Source: Rhodococcus sp. 1168
GTDB lineage: Bacteria > Actinomycetota > Actinomycetes > Mycobacteriales > Mycobacteriaceae
Assembly: GCF_002091955.1 (NCBI RefSeq)
Contig: NZ_MKKY01000025.1
Span: 62,001 to 126,000, forward strand
Direction: 5' to 3'
DNA: 64,000 bases
Shown here: piece after piece, positions 31,626-41,027 of the stretch
Position numbering within the stretch: the first letter of the stretch is position 1
Layout of the letters: every line of letters starts with the position of its first letter
Made by a program: the position numbers and the translations under genes
The notes under the pieces: generated by a model
Databases searched by the model: none
The model's input: the letters and a program-made list of their open reading frames with translations, nothing else
What the model was told of the DNA's origin: nothing

Positions 31626-32924
31626 CTAGCGGGAGCCGAGATCCTTGTAGTCCCGCTCGGTGTAACCGGTGTAGATCTGACGCGGACGTCCGATCTTGGT
31701 GGTCGGGTCCTCGTGCATTTCGCGCCAGTGCGCAATCCAACCGGGAAGTCGGCCCATGGCGAACAACACCGTGAACATGCGCGGCGGGAAGCCCATCGCG
31801 CGGTAGATCAGTCCGGTGTAGAAGTCCACGTTCGGGTAGAGCTTGCGCTCGACGAAGTAGTCGTCGGTCAAAGCGGTCTCTTCCAACTTGAGCGCGATGT
31901 CGAGGAGTTCGTCACCGTTACCCAGCTTCGAAAGGATCGTGTGCGCAGTTTCCTTGACCAGCGTCGCGCGCGGATCGAAGCTCTTGTAGACGCGATGCCC
32001 GAAGCCCATGAGCTTCACGCCGTCTTCCTTGTTCTTGACGCGATTGACGAAGTCGGTTGCGTCGCCGCCCTCGGCCTTGATCTTGTCGAGCATCTCGAGG
32101 ACTGCCTGGTTGGCGCCGCCGTGCAGCGGGCCCCACAGCGCGTTGATGCCACCGGAGATGGACGTGAACAGATTCGCATCCGAGGAACCGACGAGACGAA
32201 CCGTCGACGTCGAACAGTTCTGCTCGTGATCGGCATGCAGGATGAGAAGCATGTCGAGTGCCTTGACGATTTCGGGATCGACCTCGTACGGCTCGGCCGG
32301 GAAGCCGAACGTCATACGCAGGAAGTTCTCTACGAGGCTCTTGGAGTTGTCCGGGTACAGGAACGGCTGACCGACGGACTTCTTGTAGGCATACGCCGCG
32401 ATGGTGGGCAGCTTGGCCAGCAAGCGGATCGTCGACAATTCGACCTGCTCGGGGTCGTCGGGATCCAGCGAATCCTGGTAGTACGCCGACAGCGCGTTGA
32501 CCGCACTCGACAACACCGGCATCGGGTGCGCGTTGCGCGGGAAACCGTCGAAGAACCGTTTGAGGTCCTCGTGCAGCAGCGTGTGTCGACGGATCTTGTC
32601 GGTGAAGATCTCGAGCTGATCATCCGTGGGCAGCTCGCCGTAGATCAGCAAGTAGCTGACCTCGATGAACGAAGACTTACCGGCAAGCTGTTCGATCGGG
32701 TACCCGCGATAACGCAGGATTCCCTTGTCACCATCGATGTAGGTGATGGCCGACTTCGTCGACGCAGTGTTGACGAAACCACCGTCGAGCGTCGTGTAGC
32801 CGGTGGTAGCCAGCAACTTTCCCAGTTCGATCCCGTCGTTGCCCTCACTTGCCTTGGCAATGGACATGACGTGTTCGCCACCGGGATAGGTGAGGGTGGC
32901 TTTTGCTTCATTCTCAGCGGGCAC
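31626..32924 (-). CDS. gltA2: Citrate synthase
   Basis: Type II citrate synthase of 432 residues, clearly the TCA-cycle enzyme (GltA2-like). It has FIEVSYLLIYGELP, HEDLKRFFDGFPRNAHPMP, ILHADHEQNCSTSTVR, NALWGPLHGGANQAV (catalytic His) and LMGFGHRVYKSFDPR with the active-site Asp region LYPNVDFYTGLI. GTG 32924 is chosen: a GAGAGGGA site lies 6 bp before it, and the N-terminus then reads PAENEAKATLTYPGGE as in relatives. A longer open frame upstream is ignored. Confidence 0.95.
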   Translation of the reverse strand: MPAENEAKATLTYPGGEHVMSIAKASEGNDGIELGKLLATTGYTTLDGGFVNTASTKSAITYIDGDKGILRYRGYPIEQLAGKSSFIEVSYLLIYGELPTDDQLEIFTDKIRRHTLLHEDLKRFFDGFPRNAHPMPVLSSAVNALSAYYQDSLDPDDPEQVELSTIRLLAKLPTIAAYAYKKSVGQPFLYPDNSKSLVENFLRMTFGFPAEPYEVDPEIVKALDMLLILHADHEQNCSTSTVRLVGSSDANLFTSISGGINALWGPLHGGANQAVLEMLDKIKAEGGDATDFVNRVKNKEDGVKLMGFGHRVYKSFDPRATLVKETAHTILSKLGNGDELLDIALKLEETALTDDYFVERKLYPNVDFYTGLIYRAMGFPPRMFTVLFAMGRLPGWIAHWREMHEDPTTKIGRPRQIYTGYTERDYKDLGSR

Positions 32925-32995
32925 GAATGGTCCCTCTCGAACTCTGGTAACGGACAAGTACTTAGATCGGACATAATCTTCAGTCGATAGAGAAA

Positions 32996-33934
32996 CTAGT
33001 CTCTCGGCGCCTCGGACGCCCACGGAGGGTCTGCACCCGGACGCGAAACCGTGATGGCTGCGGCCCGTGCGGCGAACCTCAATGCTCGCTCCCACTCTTC
33101 CTCGATCATCTCACCGAGTGCGCGAGATGTGAGAATGTTCTCCTCTTCCAGGAAGCGGAGTAACGCTCCATGAACGGTGTCACCTGCGCCGATGGTATCG
33201 ACTACGTCCACTGCGACGCCGGGCACGCAGATCTCGCCACTCGCGGTGAACACCGATATGCCGTCGCCGCCGCGAGTCATCACCACCGCGGTGACACCGC
33301 TCGCAAGCCAGTCGTCGACCGAAGTGCCCTCCGCACCCGATCCCAGCCAGTGGGAATCGTCTTCCGAGACCTTCAATATGTCGACGGCAGGCAGCCACGT
33401 TTTGAATCTCGACCGGAAACCGTCGGCGGTGATGTCCCCGCTCGGACTGTCGATGGCCGCAGGCCTGATGTTCGGGTCGAGCATCGTCAACTTCCCGGCG
33501 GTGTGCGCCCGGTGAAGCAACCCGGCGTACACCGAAGCCCCCGGTTCGTACAGCAACGACAACGTGCCGAAAGACAGTGCGGTGATCTCGTCGGGGAGTT
33601 GGCCAGGATCAACCACGAGACGGTCGGCCGTGCCGTCGGCATAGAACGAGTACTGCGCACTCCCGTCGTCGGCGAGTGTCGTCATCGCCAACGTCGTCGG
33701 TTCCGCGCCTCGCTGCACCCAGGACGTGTCGACACCGGCGTCGCGCAGGCTGCCGAGAATCTGCTCACCGAACGGATCGGTCGACACCCGTGACAGAAAG
33801 GCGACCGAGGAACCGAGCCGACCGAGAGTGACCGCGACATTGAACGGTCCCCCGCCGAGCTTCGGCGACAACAACGGGCCCTCGTGCACGGGCACGAGGT
33901 CGACGAGCGCTTCGCCACAGACAAGAATCGTCAC
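32996..33934 (-). CDS. PfkB-family carbohydrate kinase (fructokinase-like)
   Basis: Ribokinase-fold sugar kinase of 312 residues. It has the N-terminal substrate motif GGGPFNVAVTLGRLG, the STDPFGEQIL turn, the DPNIRP strand, and the C-terminal catalytic signature VDTIGAGDTVHGAL (anion hole GAGD with base Asp). It resembles fructokinases. GTG 33934 is chosen because it overlaps the epimerase stop as GTGA (33931-33934); an in-frame ATG at 33958 is an alternative. The pair suggests sugar uptake or salvage. Confidence 0.87.
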   Translation of the reverse strand: MTILVCGEALVDLVPVHEGPLLSPKLGGGPFNVAVTLGRLGSSVAFLSRVSTDPFGEQILGSLRDAGVDTSWVQRGAEPTTLAMTTLADDGSAQYSFYADGTADRLVVDPGQLPDEITALSFGTLSLLYEPGASVYAGLLHRAHTAGKLTMLDPNIRPAAIDSPSGDITADGFRSRFKTWLPAVDILKVSEDDSHWLGSGAEGTSVDDWLASGVTAVVMTRGGDGISVFTASGEICVPGVAVDVVDTIGAGDTVHGALLRFLEEENILTSRALGEMIEEEWERALRFAARAAAITVSRPGADPPWASEAPRD

Positions 33935-34875
33935 GCCGACCGATGCTCCATTCCCCATGTCCCGGACCATGACTGTCCCGGTTGCAGAACCAGCAGATCG
34001 ATCTCGGAGTTCAAGGCGTCGGGCGGGCACGTCATCGGCTCGATCGCCAATGCCCGACCCCGATCCGGATATGCCTGATCGTGCGCAGGATCAGCAGTGA
34101 AGACCTGCACCCAGTCGAATTCACGGTCGGTCCACAGCACGGTCGCGGTCCCGTCCGGTGCCCGAAGAATGTGCTGGGCGTGGCTGTCGACGTCGGGCAG
34201 TTCGGCACTGAAGGGGGTATCCAGCCAGACGCCCTTCAACGACTTCGGCGTTCGAAAGTCGTATTCCGTTCCGGCGGTCTCCACGGAAGGGCCGTTGGGC
34301 AGCATCCGCTTCGGATCGAGCTGTAATCTGGTGCCCGCCGAGAACTCGAGGGTGCATTCGTCCAACGGAACATCCCCGACGCGAACGAAGGTGTGAAAAC
34401 CCATACCGAACGGTGCCGCAGTGCTTCCGACGTTCTCCGCGGCGGCAGTGATGACCAGTCCGTCGGGTGTCAGCTCGTGCGCAACGGTCAACGTCAACGG
34501 ATACGGCCACCCCTTCTGCTCACCGATGTCCACCGTCTGTACGACGCGGGCGTCCGTCCGATCGACCACGGTCCACTCGACGCGTCGCACGAACCCGTGA
34601 CTGGCGTTGTTGCGCGAGGGCTCGGTGATCTCGAGCTGATGCTCGATGCCACCGAAGGTGAATTTGCCGTCGGCGACTCGGTTGGGCCAGGGCGCGAGGA
34701 CCAGCCCGGCCGACAGCGGGGGCTTCTTCCCCGCTGCATAGGTCTCGGTCAGCGGGGAGCCGTCGAATTCGAGCATGCGCAGGCCTGCACCCGTGGATAC
34801 GATCTCGGCTCGATACTTCCCACTGACCAGCCGGTAGGTCTTGCTGGCGCTTCGTTCGTCAGGCATGGGTGTCAT
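33931..34875 (-). CDS. Aldose 1-epimerase (galactose mutarotase family)
   Basis: A 314-residue epimerase-fold protein. Active-site candidates are His in NNASHGFVRR, His in MGFHTFVR, and the catalytic Glu in LAIEPMTCPPDALNS. The LVLAPWPNRVADGKF block is typical. It interconverts alpha and beta anomers of free hexoses or acts on sugar phosphates. It overlaps the PfkB kinase gene by GTGA, so the two form one unit. Confidence 0.88.
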   Translation of the reverse strand: MTPMPDERSASKTYRLVSGKYRAEIVSTGAGLRMLEFDGSPLTETYAAGKKPPLSAGLVLAPWPNRVADGKFTFGGIEHQLEITEPSRNNASHGFVRRVEWTVVDRTDARVVQTVDIGEQKGWPYPLTLTVAHELTPDGLVITAAAENVGSTAAPFGMGFHTFVRVGDVPLDECTLEFSAGTRLQLDPKRMLPNGPSVETAGTEYDFRTPKSLKGVWLDTPFSAELPDVDSHAQHILRAPDGTATVLWTDREFDWVQVFTADPAHDQAYPDRGRALAIEPMTCPPDALNSEIDLLVLQPGQSWSGTWGMEHRSA

Positions 34876-34925
34876 TGTCCACGCTCGGAGTCCTGTTGGG
34901 CGACTCTATAGCGAATGAAGGCAGG

Positions 34926-35573
34926 TCACGGCTGTAGTCGCTCGACTCCCGACGTCGCGACCGTGTACCGAATTCGGTTGTGCAGACGGTTTGTTCGCCC
35001 CTGCCAGAACTCGACGGTATCGGGCAGTACTCGGAACCCACCCCAGTGCGGAGGAACGGGCACCACCTGGCCGTCGAACCTTCGGTCCGCATCCTCGAGC
35101 GCCTGCTCGAGCTCTGCCCTCGAACTCACCGGGCGCGACTGTTGCGATGCCCACGCACCCAGCTGCGATCCTCGCGGCCGTGATGCGAAGTACTCGGCCG
35201 TGTCCTCGGCGGGCACCCGCTCGACCGCGCCGCGAATGGTCAGCTGACGCCCGATACCGATCCACGGGAACGTCACGGATGCGTAGGGCGTGTGGGTGAG
35301 TTGCCTGCCTTTGTCGGAGTCGTAATTGGTATAGAAAACGACGCCGTCCACGTCGAGGCCCTTGCACAGGACCGTGCGCGTCGACGGATGCCCCGCGGCA
35401 TCGACGGTGGCGAGGACCAGTGCGTTCGGTTCGGGAATGTCGGCATCGATGGCCTCGCTCAACCACTCCTGTGCCACCGGCAGCCAACCGCTGCGCAGTC
35501 GGGCGACGTCCAGATCGGTGTCGGTGCCGTAGTCGACACGCAAATCGGCAAGGTGTGGTTCTCGGTTCGGCAC
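34926..35573 (-). CDS. pdxH: Pyridoxine/pyridoxamine 5'-phosphate oxidase
   Basis: FMN-dependent oxidase of 215 residues that makes pyridoxal 5'-phosphate, the cofactor of SerC and DapC in this window. It shows the PdxH series: EPNALVLATVDAAGHPSTRTVLCKG is one block (residues about 48-72), followed by FYTNYDSDKGRQL, RQLTIRGAVERV, YFASRPRGSQLGAWASQQS, PPHWGGFRVLPD and EFWQGRTNRLHNR with the C-terminal RLxP-like end. GTG 35573 is the homology-supported start; the frame opens further upstream into the citA leader. Divergent to citA. Confidence 0.93.
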   Translation of the reverse strand: MPNREPHLADLRVDYGTDTDLDVARLRSGWLPVAQEWLSEAIDADIPEPNALVLATVDAAGHPSTRTVLCKGLDVDGVVFYTNYDSDKGRQLTHTPYASVTFPWIGIGRQLTIRGAVERVPAEDTAEYFASRPRGSQLGAWASQQSRPVSSRAELEQALEDADRRFDGQVVPVPPHWGGFRVLPDTVEFWQGRTNRLHNRIRYTVATSGVERLQP

Positions 35574-35605
35574 GAACCCAGACGCTACTCCCGAGTACGA
35601 CCGGC

Positions 35606-35673
35606 TAAAGTTCTCCCTGGAGAGAAAAGCCCGGACGCGGCCCGGCTGGAGCCGGGCATTACGGTTACGAGGA
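35606..35673 (+). promoter_or_regulatory. Structured leader of citA
   Basis: A possible -10 TAAAGT (35606-35611) is followed by a GC hairpin GCCCGGC-TGGA-GCCGGGC (35640-35657) and an extended ribosome site GAGGAGAG about 10 bp before ATG 35685. A weaker stem TTCTC/GAGAA (35611-35626) overlaps the expected start point. The leader may modulate translation; no known riboswitch was recognised. Confidence 0.35.
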
Positions 35674-35684
35674 GAGTCCAGGCA

Positions 35685-36803
35685 ATGGCTGTTCAACAGG
35701 TCCCCGAAGATTTCGTCAGTGGCCTCGAGGGCGTCGTCGCCTTCACCACCGACATCGCCGAACCGGACAAAGACGGTGGTGCACTGCGTTATCGCGGCGT
35801 CGATATCGAAGACCTCGTATCCAAGCGTGTGACGTTCGGCAACGTATGGGCACTGCTCGTCGACGGCACATTCGGCTCCGGGCTGCCGCCCGCCGAGCCT
35901 TTTCCGCTCCCGGTCCACACCGGCGACGTCCGCGTGGACGTCCAAGCAGGGCTTGCGATGCTCGCACCGATCTGGGGCTATGAGCCGCTACTGGACATCG
36001 ACGACGCCACCGCCCGCGACCAGCTCGCCCGCGCGTCCGTGATGGCACTGTCCTACGTTGCACAGTCCGCTCGCGGAATCCACCAGCCTGCTGTGCCGCA
36101 GAAACAGATCGATCAGTGTGAAACCGTCACTGCACGCTTCATGACTCGCTGGAAGGGTGACCCGGACCCGGCACACACCGAGGCTATCGACGCCTACTGG
36201 GTCTCCGCGGCCGAGCACGGTATGAATGCTTCGACGTTCACCGCGAGGGTCATCGCCTCCACCGGCGCCGACGTCGCCGCGGCCCTCTCCGGAGCGATCG
36301 GCGCCATGTCCGGCCCGTTGCACGGTGGCGCACCGGCCCGAGTACTGCCGATGATCGAAGAGGTCGAGAAGTCCGACGATCCCCGCGGACTCGTCAAGGG
36401 AATCCTCGATCGCAAAGAAAAGCTCATGGGCTTCGGACACCGTGTCTACCGCGCCGAGGATCCCCGCGCCCGGGTGCTGCGCGCGACCGCGAAGCGACTC
36501 GGTGCACCCCGTTACGAGGCCGCTGCCGCACTGGAGCAGGCCGCACTCGCCGAACTGCGTGAGCGTCGCCCCGACCGCGCAATCGAAACCAACGTCGAGT
36601 TCTGGGCCGCGGTCATCCTCGATTTCGCCGAGGTTCCCCCGCACATGATGCCCGCGATGTTCACCTGTGGCCGGACCGCCGGCTGGTGCGCACACATCAT
36701 GGAACAGAAACGACTCGGCAAGCTCGTCCGCCCCGCCGCCATATACACCGGGCCTGCGCCCCGCACCCCCGAATCCGTCGACGGGTGGGGCCGAATCGCC
36801 TGA
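35685..36803 (+). CDS. citA: Citrate synthase 2 / methylcitrate-synthase-like
   Basis: A 372-residue type II citrate synthase paralogue, short like CitA of mycobacteria. It has FTTDIAEPDKDGGALRYRGVDI-like start elements, SGPLHGGAPARVL (catalytic His), LMGFGHRVYRAEDPRA, and ETNVEFWAAVILDFAEVPP with the active-site Asp position replaced by Glu or Phe context (NVEFW rather than NVDFY). That substitution from the usual N-V-D-F motif deserves attention. ATG 35685 has a GAGGAGAG site. Whether it prefers acetyl-CoA or propionyl-CoA is not decidable. Confidence 0.85.
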   Translation: MAVQQVPEDFVSGLEGVVAFTTDIAEPDKDGGALRYRGVDIEDLVSKRVTFGNVWALLVDGTFGSGLPPAEPFPLPVHTGDVRVDVQAGLAMLAPIWGYEPLLDIDDATARDQLARASVMALSYVAQSARGIHQPAVPQKQIDQCETVTARFMTRWKGDPDPAHTEAIDAYWVSAAEHGMNASTFTARVIASTGADVAAALSGAIGAMSGPLHGGAPARVLPMIEEVEKSDDPRGLVKGILDRKEKLMGFGHRVYRAEDPRARVLRATAKRLGAPRYEAAAALEQAALAELRERRPDRAIETNVEFWAAVILDFAEVPPHMMPAMFTCGRTAGWCAHIMEQKRLGKLVRPAAIYTGPAPRTPESVDGWGRIA

Positions 36804-36826
36804 GACCGGGTCCGACTACCCTGTAG

Positions 36827-37984
<1,158 letters not shown>

Positions 37985-38281
37985 CAGAACGCTCACAGCT
38001 CGGGCGCTGCCGAAGAGGCTTGCGCTTGCGGATACGTTTCGCAAGCGTAACGACCTCGGAGGGAGCGCCCGTTGCGCGTTTCACCGAGAGTCGATAGCCA
38101 AGGGCGCCAACACCTTTGATGGCCCCTTCGCCGAAGCACCACAGCAGGACCATGCAATGACTACGCTCATGACTCACGAGCATCGGTGATGCCGCACGCG
38201 TGTCGGAGACACATCGTCGATCACGATTGGATTACTGTCGAACTGGACGATATCGCGAGTCGGCGCGATGAGGAGGTCAAG
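37985..38281. other. Intergenic region serC-sepH with a hairpin
   Basis: Nearly 300 bp without a supported gene. It contains a hairpin CGCTTGCG (38023-38030) / CGCAAGCG (38040-38047) about 40 bp after serC that may be its terminator, without a good T-run. The rest holds the sepH promoter and GGAGG site (38272-38276). Small open frames here on the minus strand show no coding character. Confidence 0.5.
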
Positions 38282-39172
38282 GTGCGAGATCTACGTGTGG
38301 TCGGTCTCGAACCCGACGGTCAGCACGTCATTTGCGCAGATCCAACCACCGGCGACAGATTCCGGCTTCCAGCCGACGACAAGCTCCGCGCGGCCTCTCG
38401 CGGCGACATCGCTCGACTAGGACAGATTGAGATCCAAATGGACAGTGTGCTCAGGCCCAGGGAGATCCAGGCTCGTATCCGCGGCGGGGCTACCGTCGAG
38501 CAGGTTGCAGAAGAATCGGGAATGGCATTGAGCCGGGTAGAGGTCTTCGCCCATCCGGTACTTCTCGAACGGTCCCAGGCATCCAGCATGGCGCAAGCCG
38601 GCCACCCTCTTCGTCACGACGGCCCTGCCGTCCAAACTCTGGCCGAGATCGTCGCACTCGCGTTTCGCGCTCGCGGCCACCACCTCGGCGAAGCAACGTG
38701 GGACGCGTGGCGCGACGAGGACAACAAGTGGGTAGCTCAGCTGAAGTGGCAGGCGGGCCGGACGACCAACAAGGCGCATTGGCAATACCTTCCCGACGGC
38801 CACGGTGGCACCATCACTGCACTCGATGATGCGGCAGCGGAGCTGATCGACCCGGACTTCGGGCGGCAGTTGCGCGGACTCGCTCCGGTGCGCTCGCTGG
38901 CAATCGAAGAAGAGACTTCCGAGGAATCCTTCGACGAGTACTACGGCACCACCGCGGACAGTGAGATCGAGAACCCCGCACCGGAGAACCCGGCGCAAGA
39001 GATCGCTGTTCCGGAGCGCGCCGCATCAGAGGTGGCCGAGCCCCCGGTGCCCACTGTCGCCGAGTCGAAGCAGCACGAGTCTCCTGTGCCGAAGAAAGAC
39101 AAGAAGGGTAAGCCCGCAATGCCCTCGTGGGAGGACGTTCTGCTGGGTGTCCGCAGCAGCGGACACAATTGA
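38282..39172 (+). CDS. sepH: SepH family cell-division regulator (DUF3071)
   Basis: A 296-residue protein of the SepH/DUF3071 family. In Streptomyces and mycobacteria SepH binds FtsZ and promotes its assembly. The N-terminal domain starts VRDLRVVGLEPDGQHVICAD and contains a helix-turn-helix-like segment (IQARIRGGATVEQVAEESG). The C-terminal half is acidic and low complexity with Pro/Glu repeats, ending PSWEDVLLGVRS, a conserved tail. GTG 38282 has a GGAGG site; an upstream in-frame ATG lacks support. It follows serC as in M. tuberculosis. Confidence 0.9.
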   Translation: MRDLRVVGLEPDGQHVICADPTTGDRFRLPADDKLRAASRGDIARLGQIEIQMDSVLRPREIQARIRGGATVEQVAEESGMALSRVEVFAHPVLLERSQASSMAQAGHPLRHDGPAVQTLAEIVALAFRARGHHLGEATWDAWRDEDNKWVAQLKWQAGRTTNKAHWQYLPDGHGGTITALDDAAAELIDPDFGRQLRGLAPVRSLAIEEETSEESFDEYYGTTADSEIENPAPENPAQEIAVPERAASEVAEPPVPTVAESKQHESPVPKKDKKGKPAMPSWEDVLLGVRSSGHN

Positions 39173-39213
39173 CATGTTGATGGGTTGACGTTCGATCGAG
39201 AAGGGTGCCAGGA

Positions 39214-39963
39214 GTGGGGGCCAAAGCATCAACTGTCTGGTACGTCGATACTCCTGACCCGATCGCAGTCTTGAGATCCGCTACGACATCGGACTGGGAT
39301 ACTGCGTCGGCGCTGGCCGGGCGCCTGTTCCCCGATTGCGTAGCCGTTCCGACCCAGCTTTCCCCGGTGTCGGCCGCGGCCGGGGTCGGCCCCGACGAGG
39401 TCTACATCGGGGCGTATCCGGGCGTTACGGTTGTTTGTTCGGCCGATTTGGCCGTCGCCACTCCGTCGTCTTTGCCCGAGCCCTGGATTCGTCCTTTGGC
39501 GTCCGAGCACACGTATCTCGTGATGACGGACCCGGAGACGGCGTGGGGTGCCTTCGCATATTGGGAACGCGGCACACTACGACGTTCGTTCAGCGCGACT
39601 CCGATCTACATCTACGAGGACTCCGGTCTGCCGCTGGTGTGGGAGCGAGAGTTCTGGGCCGGGGAGCACCCGTTGATCTATCCGTCCGGTGTCATGCCGG
39701 ACCCACTCTCGCTTCCGTTCCACCCACAGGAATTTGCCGAAGCAGCCAACTCCGAATGGCTTGGCTACCGCTACACCGGCGCGCCACGCGGTGACGAGTT
39801 CGATCCGATCTCGTTGCAGGTGTGTGGTTTCACCATGTATGTGCCCGGTCAGGAACCCCGACGGGTCGAACGGACCCCACCCGAAGCGACGCCACCCGAG
39901 CCGATGCCGGATCGCTCGTTCATGCGGTGGTTGAAACGGAAATCCCTAGAACCACGAAGCTGA
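39214..39963 (+). CDS. Conserved actinobacterial protein, DUF6928-like
   Basis: A 249-residue soluble protein beginning GAKASTVWYVDTPDP, the start pattern I associate with DUF6928. It has alternating loops rich in Trp and Pro (LPEPWIRPLASEHTYLVM, GLPLVWEREFWAGEHP, FHPQEFAEAANSEWLGY) and a basic tail RWLKRKSLEPR. Function unknown. Its 3' end overlaps the convergent DUF2537 gene by 44 bp. GTG 39214 is favoured over GTG 39205 because an AAGG site is better placed. Confidence 0.65.
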   Translation: MGAKASTVWYVDTPDPIAVLRSATTSDWDTASALAGRLFPDCVAVPTQLSPVSAAAGVGPDEVYIGAYPGVTVVCSADLAVATPSSLPEPWIRPLASEHTYLVMTDPETAWGAFAYWERGTLRRSFSATPIYIYEDSGLPLVWEREFWAGEHPLIYPSGVMPDPLSLPFHPQEFAEAANSEWLGYRYTGAPRGDEFDPISLQVCGFTMYVPGQEPRRVERTPPEATPPEPMPDRSFMRWLKRKSLEPRS

Positions 39964-40189
39964 GGACGGCACCGGCACAGGTTCCGTACACGAGCCAGCG
40001 CCACAGCGGCGTGTGCCGAAAGCGCAACACGGTCGGCGCAGCTCCACCGACGACGATCAAGTTGATCCCCACTGCCAAGAAGACGTTGACGGCTGCGAGC
40101 TCGAGCCCGAACGCTGTCAGCGCGGCTCCGACGAGAACAGCTGCGAAGAGCGCAACCGGAACGCCGGTATAGGCGACGTGCTCGGTCAC
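39920..40189 (-). CDS. DUF2537 small membrane protein
   Basis: An 89-residue protein with three hydrophobic segments (about 10-28, 33-52 and 65-84), matching DUF2537, the neighbour of the RNA methyltransferase gene in M. tuberculosis. GTG 40189 overlaps the methyltransferase stop as GTGA (40186-40189), so it is coupled to it. A longer open frame on this strand begins inside the methyltransferase gene and is not used. Function unknown. Confidence 0.75.
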   Translation of the reverse strand: MTEHVAYTGVPVALFAAVLVGAALTAFGLELAAVNVFLAVGINLIVVGGAAPTVLRFRHTPLWRWLVYGTCAGAVLSFVVLGISVSTTA

Positions 40190-40989
40190 TGCACGCGCAC
40201 CCGTTCGTAGAAAGCCATCGCAGCGGCGGTGGCCACATTGAGCGAGTCGGTATCGGGCGCCATCGGAATTCTCGCGCGAACGTCGGTAGCGCGCATCGCA
40301 TGTTCGGTCAGCCCCGGCCCCTCGGCGCCGAGCAGCAACGCCACCTTCTCCCCCGTCATCGCCTCGGCAAGAGGAATCGCCGACGGATTCGGCGTCAACG
40401 AGATGATCTGAAAGCCGCTGTCGCGCAGCATCTTCAAGCCCCGCGGCCAGTCCGGAACGCGCGTGAAAGGAACCCGAAGTACGTGTCCCATTGACACCCG
40501 TACGGAACGACGATAGAGGGGGTCGGCGCAAGCCGCCCCAAAAAGCACGGCGTCCACGCCGAGGCCTGCGGCGTTACGGAACATAGCGCCGAGATTCTCG
40601 TGGTCGTTGACGCCCTCGAGCACGACGACAGTCCTGGCATCGCGGACCACGTCGGCGATGTCGAGTTCCGGGGGCCGACTCGCCACGGAGAGCACACCAC
40701 GGTTCAGGTGAAATCCGACGACTTCGGCCATCACCTCGGCACTGGTCCGATAGAACGGCACATCCACCCCGTCGAGGCGTGAACCCAGTTCTACGAGCCT
40801 GCGGTCGACGCCGAGCAGGCTGATCGTGGGGAACCGCGAGGTCAACAACCGCTCGGTCACCAGAACACCCTCGGCAATCACCAGCCCCTTCCCGTCGGGG
40901 AGGTCCGGTCTACGGTCGGAGGAATTGAGATCGCGAAAGTCGTCGAGTCGCGGATCGGCAGGGTCGTCGATGTCGATTACGTTTACCAC
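40186..40989 (-). CDS. TrmH/SpoU-family RNA methyltransferase
   Basis: A 267-residue SPOUT methyltransferase with the three motifs: NDHENLGAMFRNAAGLGVDAV (motif 1), LLLGAEGPGLTE (motif 2) and IPMAPDTDSLNVATAAAM (motif 3, trefoil knot). An N-terminal RNA-binding domain (YRTSAEVMAEVVGF) precedes it. It probably 2'-O-methylates tRNA or rRNA. GTG start; coupled downstream to DUF2537. Divergent from the Eis-like gene. Confidence 0.9.
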   Translation of the reverse strand: MVNVIDIDDPADPRLDDFRDLNSSDRRPDLPDGKGLVIAEGVLVTERLLTSRFPTISLLGVDRRLVELGSRLDGVDVPFYRTSAEVMAEVVGFHLNRGVLSVASRPPELDIADVVRDARTVVVLEGVNDHENLGAMFRNAAGLGVDAVLFGAACADPLYRRSVRVSMGHVLRVPFTRVPDWPRGLKMLRDSGFQIISLTPNPSAIPLAEAMTGEKVALLLGAEGPGLTEHAMRATDVRARIPMAPDTDSLNVATAAAMAFYERVRVQ

Positions 40990-41027
40990 GTGTCCATCTT
41001 GGCATCTGTATGGAAAGGTCGAGTGCG

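Noticed and set aside
31713..32990. 425-residue plus-strand frame opposite gltA2
   Set aside because: It lies antisense to a complete citrate synthase and has a low-complexity Arg/Val/Asp-rich product.
36116..36130. CRP-like site in citA
   Set aside because: TGTGA and TCACT are separated by 5 bp, not 6, and lie within coding sequence.
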